Shown here one piece after another: positions 4,924 through 9,682 of a DNA stretch of 9,682 nucleotides (position 1 is its first letter; the number at the start of each line of letters is the position of its first letter). A program made the translations under genes and the position numbers. Location of the stretch: positions 1 through 9,682 of the forward strand of contig JBBKXA010000176.1 in assembly GCA_037969235.1 (NCBI GenBank). Direction: 5' to 3'. The notes below the pieces were generated by a model. The model saw nothing but the letters and a program-made list of their open reading frames with translations, was not told where the DNA came from and did no database searches. Source of the DNA: TMED27 sp037969235. Lineage in GTDB: Bacteria; Pseudomonadota; Alphaproteobacteria; Micavibrionales; Micavibrionaceae.

Positions 4924-5821
4924 ATCCATATTTGAAGATGTTTCTCTTGAAACAGGTGTAGCTGCGCCTTTTGTTGAAAAGGACTGGTTCGTAACGCAGG
5001 TTATTTCGATCCTGTCCGACATCAAACGCAGCGGTTATGAAATTGTTTTTTCCGGTGGCACAGCCTTGTCGAAAGCACATGGGCTGCTCCAGCGTTTTTC
5101 TGAGGATATAGATTTTAGAATTTTAACGGACAATACGAGCCGAAAAGCTTTGTCCGCCTATAAGAATATCGTCGTTGAAAGATTGCAGGAATGCGGCTTC
5201 AGCATAGAAGATCACCAGATCAAAACCAGGGACGGCAATAAATATTTCTCGATTGATCTGGATTACGAAACCCGCTTTGAACGATCAGACGCCTTGCGTC
5301 CGCATGTACAGATTGAATTGACGGCGAGGAATATTCAGCTTCCAGCCATTTATTTGCCTGTCTATTCTTTTGTTAGCAAATTGAGCGGGCAAGAGCCAGA
5401 GATCAGTAATATTGGCTGTATAGATCCTGTTGAAAGCGCGGCTGATAAGTTAAGCGCTCTGGCCTGGCGCATTCCTGACAGAGTGAGGGGTGACGAGTAT
5501 GACGATCCGGCGGTCGTACGGCACCTTCATGACCTGGCTGTTTTAAAAGCTGTAGCCTAGAAAAGCGATATATTCCCCGAACTGGTCTTATCATCCATGA
5601 GCCATGATGACAGGCGCTCCAAAAACAATCCTGATTTTGCCGGGCTTGCTGTTGCTGCAAAATTCAAGCAGATGTTTGATGTGCTGGAAAAAGATGACGA
5701 ATATCAGCGGGAATATGAGCAATTCGTTAAAGGCGTATCTTACGCGCCAGAAGAGAACATTCCCAGCTACGAACAAGCGCTTGATGCCGTCAGAGCATTG
5801 GCTGACGCTGTGACAACCTGA
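4892..5821 (+). pseudogene. AbiEii-type nucleotidyltransferase toxin, interrupted by one in-frame TAG at 5558-5560
   Basis: AbiEii toxins are nucleotidyltransferases of type IV-like toxin-antitoxin/phage-abortive systems. Visible: GGTALSK with RFSEDIDF (the GG...DxD core, about residues 52-75), SIDLDYE, ADKLSALAWRIPDR (conserved Lys) and RHLHDLAVL. Codon 223 is TAG. The same frame continues KSDIFPELVLSSM and then, after DDEYQREYEQFVKGVSYAPE and IPSYEQALDAVRALAD, stops at TGA 5819-5821. That tail is the standard AbiEii C-terminus, so this is one gene of about 309 codons with a nonsense codon, not two genes. The fragment made (222 residues) keeps the catalytic motifs but lacks 86 residues. No ribosome binding site precedes the ATG at 5597. 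The start is uncertain: ATG 4892 or 4901, both inside the end of the antitoxin gene; an upstream TTG at 4844 is less likely. Confidence 0.85.
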
Positions 5822-5859
5822 CTAATATTTACAAAGATAGTTTAAATTTGTCGCCGTAA

Positions 5860-5876
5860 CGGTACTATTAGTACCG
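5860..5876. terminator. Hairpin between convergent genes, possible bidirectional terminator
   Basis: CGGTACTA-T-TAGTACCG is a perfect 17-base palindrome. It lies between the converging toxin gene (stop 5821) and the small leftward gene (stop 5907). Neither strand shows a T-run, so termination efficiency is doubtful, but the position fits a shared transcription end. Confidence 0.45.
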
Positions 5877-5906
5877 CTGCGGTCACAAAAATAAACCAAA
5901 ATGGCG

Positions 5907-6113
5907 TCAGCTTCTCTCGAAATCGATAATCTCATCCAGCGCAGACATTACCGCCCGTTCAATCTCCAAGGCGATAAGGTTATTGTCGGGATTATCCTCG
6001 TGCTTGTGCGCCCGATTTAGACCATAAGCTATGCCTTCTTCGACGGCGCGCTGGATAATCCAATAGGTTTTGAACCGGATATGCTTTGTTTTCGGATTGT
6101 CGTTCTCGTTCAT
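5907..6113 (-). CDS. Small hypothetical protein coupled to the metallophosphoesterase
   Basis: A 68-residue, hydrophilic protein with predicted helical character (QRAVEEGIAYGLNRAHKH, then IALEIERAVMSALDEIIDF). I do not recognise the family; there is no signal peptide, membrane segment or cysteine. The ATG (6111-6113) overlaps the TGA stop (6110-6112) of the metallophosphoesterase as ATGA, so translation is probably coupled to that gene. Because the upstream gene has an in-frame TGA, ribosomes may rarely reach this start. An upstream in-frame start at 6155 is possible but would lie inside the neighbour. Confidence 0.6.
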   Translation of the reverse strand: MNENDNPKTKHIRFKTYWIIQRAVEEGIAYGLNRAHKHEDNPDNNLIALEIERAVMSALDEIIDFERS

Positions 6114-6880
6114 TTTACTTCCACCGACTTGCCATAAGGATCGAAACCTTCGCATAGTTCGTGTCTGAAGGCGTAACCGCGCGGGTTTGAAATGATCCGG
6201 GTTTTGCCAAAGGTCTGATCATTGGGCTGGTGCGTGTGGCCGTAAACCCAGAGATCGGGCTGACACTGATCAATAATTTTGATCATATCCCGGGATGTGT
6301 ATGCGGGTTCAATCTCCCTCATCCCGTGACGGTTTAATCCCGTCGGCCCTGGTATCGGCGCATGATGCGATAAAACAACCCGTGGCCCCGATAGATCAGT
6401 CTCAAACCATTTAATCAGATTTTCAACATAGCGTTCATGGAATTTGAGCGTATCTTCCGGCGTCAGCTTTTGTGTTTTATCGGTACGGATGACCCAGTAA
6501 TCATTCATGTACTCCTGCGCATAGCGCATAGCCTGATAATTGCCACCCTCAAAATCCGTCCACATCGTGCCGCCATAAAAATGAACACCGTCAATTTCGA
6601 TGGCGCTGTTCTTCAGATAATGGACATTCGGCAGTTTTCAGCTGATCCATTCCAGCGCCACTCTTTCGGCCACGTCCATATTGGTGTTGTAATATTCGTG
6701 ATTGCCGGAAATGTAGATCACCGGCTTATTCCAGAATTTCAGCAGAAATTTAAGCGGGTTATAATGTTTAAAGCTGACAATATCCCCGGCCAGCAACATG
6801 ACATCGCCTTCAATATCAGTCGGTGGATGCCAGTTGTGCCCGAATTCCAGATGCACATCGCTGTAAGTGATTATTTTCAT
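6110..6880 (-). pseudogene. Calcineurin-like metallophosphoesterase, interrupted by one in-frame TGA at 6638-6640
   Basis: A metal-dependent phosphoesterase with all signature motifs in order: SDVH (Asp8, His10), LAGDI (Asp33), SGNHE (Asn60, His61), LSHHAP (His172-173) and YGHTH (His215, His217). Codon 81 is TGA. The same frame continues KLPNVHYLKNSAIEIDGV and HFYGGTMWTDF, a stretch that families of this type carry unbroken (usually LPNVHFL, then IDGVRF.GATLWTDF). The whole would be 256 codons. The two pieces, 6638-6880 and 6110-6637, each lack half of the metal site, so neither can work alone. The ATG at 6878-6880 is preceded by AAAGGG 5 bases upstream. The substrate is unknown; related proteins act on nucleotides, nucleic acids or phospholipids. 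TGA is used as a normal stop by neighbours, so a changed genetic code is unlikely. Confidence 0.87.
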
Positions 6881-6895
6881 GGGATCCCTTTCGTT

Positions 6896-6923
6896 TGAAG
6901 CGTTTTCGGTGATGAACGCTTCA
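6896..6923. promoter_or_regulatory. Leader hairpin or operator in front of the metallophosphoesterase
   Basis: TGAAGCGTT (6896-6904) and AACGCTTCA (6915-6923) are perfect 9-base arms around a 10-base loop. They lie just upstream of the ribosome binding site (6886-6891). TTGACT, a possible -35 box on the minus strand, is at 6935-6940, so the repeat would lie over the -10/start area or in the leader RNA. The 8-mer AGGGACAG also occurs twice, at 6929 and 6949. Confidence 0.45.
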
Positions 6924-6999
6924 TTCGCAGGGACAGTCAAGTAAAGGGAGGGACAGCGTTATGAAAGTCGTGTACGGCTAAGATTATTCGTAAAAAATT

Positions 7000-7578
7000 T
7001 TAGGCGTCAAAGGAATTGATGACAAACAATTCGCCATCTTTTCCTGCTGCATCAGTAATGATCCAGCGTACTTTATAGTATTTTTGTCCGGATTGAATTA
7101 CATCTGCGAATTCTACTTTGGCAGTTACCCTGCTTATTTGGGAGGCCGGGGTAATATTTGCATTAATGATTAACGGACAATCTTCAACAACAGATGCGTA
7201 TAAAGAGATAAACTTCGACCAGTCACTAGATGAATAATCGGAGAGAGTGACGGAATGCGCTTGCAAAAATTCCTTAATGTCTTTTATCAGGTCACTGAAT
7301 TTAGAAATATTTTGAATAGCCATCGGAAGATTAGGCTGTGTATCAATTAAGCTAGCGTGACCTTCATTAAAATGGGCTAAAACGCTCTGTGCAGTTCGCC
7401 TCTGTAATTTTGAGTGTAGAGCCCAGTCACAGTAGAATTTAAGTAAATCAAACTCAGAATTTGGCTCTTCCTGCTCCAATATTTTTCTGATGCAGGTCAG
7501 CAAATAAACAACGTGACACTCCATGGTGATGCCATCGTTAATTAAGCTCTGCATTTTTGTGCAAATGCTGGGTATCAA
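7000..7578 (-). CDS. Conserved-looking hypothetical protein, 192 residues
   Basis: I do not recognise this family. The sequence is soluble and looks helical in its first two thirds (MQSLINDGI, VVYLLTCIRKILEQEE, FDLLKFYCDWALHSKL). It ends in a likely beta-rich part (AKVEFADVIQSGQKYYKVRW, then GELFVINSF). There is no signal peptide or membrane segment. The start chosen is TTG 7576-7578 because GGAG (7587-7590) lies 8 bases upstream; the first ATG inside, at 7554, has no ribosome binding site. The gene stands alone between the metallophosphoesterase and the dioxygenase operon, same strand, with gaps of about 120-150 bases on both sides. Composition is more AT-rich than the flanking dioxygenase gene, which may mean a separate origin. 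Confidence 0.65.
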   Translation of the reverse strand: MIPSICTKMQSLINDGITMECHVVYLLTCIRKILEQEEPNSEFDLLKFYCDWALHSKLQRRTAQSVLAHFNEGHASLIDTQPNLPMAIQNISKFSDLIKDIKEFLQAHSVTLSDYSSSDWSKFISLYASVVEDCPLIINANITPASQISRVTAKVEFADVIQSGQKYYKVRWIITDAAGKDGELFVINSFDA

Positions 7579-7729
7579 ATCTACGACTCCAAAAAATTAT
7601 TCTCAATTATAACAAAGAGATCAGTAAGAGCACAATGGGACTATACTTTTAGACAGTACATATAATCTCTTAAGGCATAAAGTGCACGATCCTGCCGCTT
7701 ATAAGCTATAAGAAGCAATATACTGCATC

Positions 7730-8308
7730 TTAAATAACAGTTCGAAAGGTCATAGAAACGCGCCGTCCGCGCTCAATTTTAAAGCCATCGACCACATCTG
7801 ATTTTCGCGCCGGGATGGCGTGTGTCCACTCATACCGTGCCGGGCCGGAAAGGATAATCAGGCTGCGCGGCTCCAGATAGAGGTCACGCTTTTCCTGCCC
7901 GTTTGTGAACAGCATGGTCGCCCCGGAGCCAAGGCTTAAGGATGCGATGGTATCACTGAAACACGGCACACAATCCACATGCGCGGAAATGCCCTGTCCG
8001 GGCATGTATTCGTTCACAATAACTTGATTTGGGGCCTGATCAGGTTTGAAGGGAAGTTTTCGTGTGATGGGCATGAGCCAATCCGGCAGGGAGCCGAGAT
8101 AAGAGTCAGCCGTCACCGCACGCGCTTTGTAATCATATTTGTAACCGTAATGCTGTACTCGGCGTTTGAGATCGTTGAGCCAGGGTTGCTGATCTAAAAC
8201 TTCAATCAGTGCCCGTTCTTCGTCTGCTGTGATAAAATCCGGCAGATACTGAAGGCCAAGAATATCTGGCAAAGCTGGCGGAAGGATATCGAATAGTAGA
8301 CCCGTCAT
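7730..8308 (-). CDS. AlkB-family 2-oxoglutarate/Fe(II) dioxygenase, closest in motif style to ALKBH8
   Basis: A 192-residue, single-domain enzyme. Fe(II) ligands are His110 and Asp112 in GQGISAHVDCVPCF and His163 in YEWTHAIPARK. The 2-oxoglutarate-binding signature is RVSMTFR at 183-189 (RxSxTxR, compare RxNxTxR in E. coli AlkB). The sequence VNEYMPGQGISAHVD followed by SLSLGSGATMLF, and SGPARYEWTHAIPARK, is more like the AlkB domain of eukaryotic ALKBH8 (tRNA wobble uridine hydroxylation) than E. coli AlkB (DNA repair). It oxidises a methyl or other group on a nucleic acid, substrate not determined. The ATG at 8306-8308 overlaps the TGA (8305-8307) of the DUF488 gene as ATGA, favouring it over a GTG at 8338. 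It is the last gene of a three-gene leftward chain. Confidence 0.88.
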   Translation of the reverse strand: MTGLLFDILPPALPDILGLQYLPDFITADEERALIEVLDQQPWLNDLKRRVQHYGYKYDYKARAVTADSYLGSLPDWLMPITRKLPFKPDQAPNQVIVNEYMPGQGISAHVDCVPCFSDTIASLSLGSGATMLFTNGQEKRDLYLEPRSLIILSGPARYEWTHAIPARKSDVVDGFKIERGRRVSMTFRTVI

Positions 8309-8757
8309 AAATGCACGATCTCTACAGGCTGTTTCCACTCGCGTTGGAGATATTCAGCCAGCAAACGGCGGTGGCATTGATGCTCTGTTTTGCAGGCACA
8401 CAGGAAACATGATTGATCTACTTCCTCGGGTGAAAGAACATTGGCAATATTTCGGTGATTAATGAGATTAATGTACTGAACCTCGTATTCGTCCCAGCTT
8501 ATCTGGTTATTTTTGAATGGCTTTAGAATGTCATCCGAAGGTGCCAGTTCTTGGCGGTATTCGTAATTAATGCCACTGATTTCTTTCAAAAAATATGGCA
8601 GATCTTTTTTCTTCGCAAACCCGGCCAGCTGCGAACTCGCCCATAAGCGTGTGTCAATAACCTTTCTGACGCCCACGCCACGTAGCCGCTCAAAGAAATC
8701 CTCTGCGCTGGAGCCTGTAAAACCGATGGTGAATATCTTGATTGTATTACTCATCAT
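8305..8757 (-). CDS. DUF488 family protein
   Basis: A 150-residue protein with the DUF488 pattern. It starts with IKIFTIGFTGSSAEDFFERL, then VRKVIDTRLWASSQ (IDTR at 34-37), PYFLKEI, and the C-terminal cysteine/histidine cluster CACKTEHQCHRRLLAEYL at about 120-137 (Cys120, Cys122, His126, Cys128, His129, Arg130). The biochemical role of DUF488 is not firmly known. Its conserved IDTR and CHRR residues suggest a catalytic or nucleic-acid-related role. The start is ATG 8757 or ATG 8754; neither has a clear ribosome binding site, but both lie inside the last codons of the upstream gene (stop 8747-8749), so translation probably depends on coupling. Its stop overlaps the dioxygenase start by ATGA. 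The frame is intact. Confidence 0.85.
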   Translation of the reverse strand: MMSNTIKIFTIGFTGSSAEDFFERLRGVGVRKVIDTRLWASSQLAGFAKKKDLPYFLKEISGINYEYRQELAPSDDILKPFKNNQISWDEYEVQYINLINHRNIANVLSPEEVDQSCFLCACKTEHQCHRRLLAEYLQREWKQPVEIVHL

Positions 8758-9451
8758 AGAAAAATACGCCGTTACACATTAAATAACAATTGCTGTCTTT
8801 ATAAACGTAAGGTTTGGCCAGCCCAACGCGAACATGCGCCTTCTTATCGCTGTTTTCCATGTCTGCTTTAAATTCTTCAAATTCTTACGTATCCATAGCA
8901 TCCAGAACGTCACGGAGATATTTGCATGTAACGCGTACATCATATTCCATTTTGTCGTTATCCAGCAGGTTAACGCGCAATTTGCCGTTCTTTTTGAAAA
9001 ATCTGACATTTTTGGCGGGAAGAATAACGCTGCCCAGCGATGGACATTCTGTTTTGAACGGAACATATGATTGCTCTTTCAGGTTGCTGCCAAAAGCCTT
9101 TTGAATGGTTCCGGATGTCGCCGGGTGCAGATCTTTTGCAAGAATTTCTGGATTCTCGTAATGGCGGACAACTTTAAAATTATCGTCAATATTCGTATCT
9201 TCCGTTCTATGCGGATAATTGCGGCCCCCTTCTTTGGGGATGACGCTCACGTTGAGGGATGCGTATTTGCCGATCTTCTTTAAATCCTTATCGCTCCAAT
9301 GATTGCCATTAATCATCAGGCGTTTCATCTGCCCTGTGGAAGGCGACCATCCGGCCACACAGTAAGTGTCCTTCATATGGGTTATATCGGATGTGATCAC
9401 ATTGATCTGATAGGCGCCATCATCGACGCCGTTTCGCGGAAAACGGGACAT
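8747..9451 (-). pseudogene. Dual-OB-domain-like protein, interrupted by one in-frame TAA at 8885-8887
   Basis: The N-terminal pattern INVITSDITHMKDTYCVAGW, then GQMKRLMINGNHW and LKKIGKYASLNV resembles dual OB-fold proteins found in bacterial conflict loci. I place it there with moderate confidence. Codon 189 is TAA. The same frame then runs 45 further codons of good protein sequence: EFEEFKADMENSDKKAHV, RVGLAKPYVYKDSNCYLMCN and GVFFYDE. It stops at TAA 8747-8749, overlapping the DUF488 start by 11 bases. That overlap and the quality of the tail argue that the original gene had 234 codons. The ATG at 9449-9451 has AGGA (9460-9463) 8 bases upstream; an internal ATG at 9376 lacks one. The truncated product (188 residues) would lose the end of the second OB fold, and the early stop should reduce coupled translation of DUF488. 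Confidence 0.72.
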
Positions 9452-9482
9452 GGCATAGATCCTGAATTTTTGATGGAAAATT

Positions 9483-9517
9483 AAAAAGCGCCAAGAAGAT
9501 ACACTTCTGGCGCTTTG
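9483..9517 (-). terminator. Rho-independent terminator, leftward
   Basis: AAAGCGCCA-A-GAAG (9485-9498) pairs with CTTC-TGGCGCTTT (9504-9516), 13 pairs with one bulged A and a 5-base loop. On the minus strand the GC-rich stem is followed at once by TTTTT. It therefore ends transcripts coming from the right. It lies only about 30 bases before the dual-OB gene, so it either ends the previous operon or acts as an attenuator for read-through into the dual-OB/DUF488/AlkB genes. Confidence 0.8.
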
Positions 9518-9550
9518 TGATGAATATATTCCTATATTTTTATTCGAGAG

Positions 9551-9682
9551 TCAAGGAATATAGCAATTTTCATACTGACAGTTATCACACTCCGGCAACC
9601 GAACTGACGCTATCAGATTTTTCTATGGCTGCATGAAATTTGCTCCGGAATTCTCCGTAACCATGTAAAAAGGTGCGAAACG
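9551..9682 (-). CDS. Possible 3' end of a leftward gene entering from the right edge (partial)
   Basis: The terminator at 9483-9517 predicts a leftward gene ending here. Two frames are plausible. One is open from the edge for 32 codons (including LHGYGEFRSKFHAAIEKSDS) and stops at TGA 9585-9587 with TAA directly behind. The other begins RFAPFYMVTENSGANFMQP, meets TAG at 9623-9625, and continues KNLIASVRLPECDNCQYE with a CxxC pair to TGA 9551-9553. I cannot decide between them with so little sequence and do not recognise the product. Confidence 0.3.

Noticed and set aside
5597..5821. Separate small gene after the toxin gene
   Set aside because: No ribosome binding site; it is in the same frame as the toxin gene and matches the usual C-terminus of AbiEii.
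6110..6565. Second, independent phosphoesterase gene
   Set aside because: Its frame is continuous with the upstream half except for the TGA, and it carries only the missing SHH and GHTH motifs.
6638..6640. Selenocysteine at the TGA of the phosphoesterase
   Set aside because: No convincing hairpin follows directly in the coding sequence, and this family is not known to use selenocysteine; the position is not a metal ligand.
8779..9066. Leftward reading frame inside the dual-OB gene in another frame
   Set aside because: Its sequence is low-complexity and protein-unlike (many W, M, I runs), while the in-frame continuation behind the TAA is clearly better.
4892..9451. Alternative genetic code explaining the in-frame stops
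   Set aside because: Three different stop codons are involved, and TAA, TAG and TGA also end intact genes in the window.

Overview
The window looks like an accessory, defence-type region of a Gram-negative bacterium, probably a proteobacterium. The gene families (HipA/HipB, a DUF6088 + AbiEii pair, an AlkB-type dioxygenase, a CstB/ETHE1-like persulfide enzyme with a DUF442 domain) are typical of that phylum. A finer placement (Alphaproteobacteria is my guess) is not supported by the sequence alone. The left edge holds the 3' end of what appears to be an IS630-type transposase. No rRNA, complete tRNA or CRISPR array is visible.

Layout, left to right. 2-112: transposase tail. 113-1669: a HipA-kinase/HipB toxin-antitoxin module, kinase gene first, the two genes overlapping by 52 bases, behind a good promoter that carries two matching palindromes exactly 40 bp apart. 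1670-1884: a gap between convergent genes with AT-rich inverted repeats. 1885-3741 (minus): a four-domain sulfur protein (persulfide dioxygenase, inactive-looking rhodanese, active rhodanese, DUF442/Blh domain). A near-perfect ribosome binding site and ATG sit inside the reading frame exactly at the junction to DUF442. 3742-4497: about 750 bases without a gene, with scattered repeats that resemble tRNA-derived attachment scars. 4498-5821 (plus): a DUF6088 antitoxin-like gene and an AbiEii-type nucleotidyltransferase toxin gene, the latter broken by an in-frame TAG. 5907-6880 (minus): a metallophosphoesterase broken by an in-frame TGA, with a small gene coupled to it by ATGA. 7000-7578 (minus): an unrecognised protein. 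7730-9451 (minus): a three-gene chain of a dual-OB-like protein broken by an in-frame TAA, a DUF488 protein and an AlkB-family dioxygenase, all overlapping end to start. 9483-9517: a rho-independent terminator for a leftward gene that enters from the right edge.

The most striking pattern is that three separate genes are each cut by exactly one in-frame nonsense codon (TAG, TGA, TAA) with clear family sequence continuing in the same frame behind it. I see no frameshift in any of them. This points to recent, substitution-driven inactivation of a defence island, or to something less ordinary (read-through, or base damage in the source DNA).

The dual-OB/DUF488/AlkB chain is the best candidate for an undescribed functional system. 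Its overlapping genes imply translational coupling and a joint role acting on nucleic acids. Its exact function cannot be read from the sequence.
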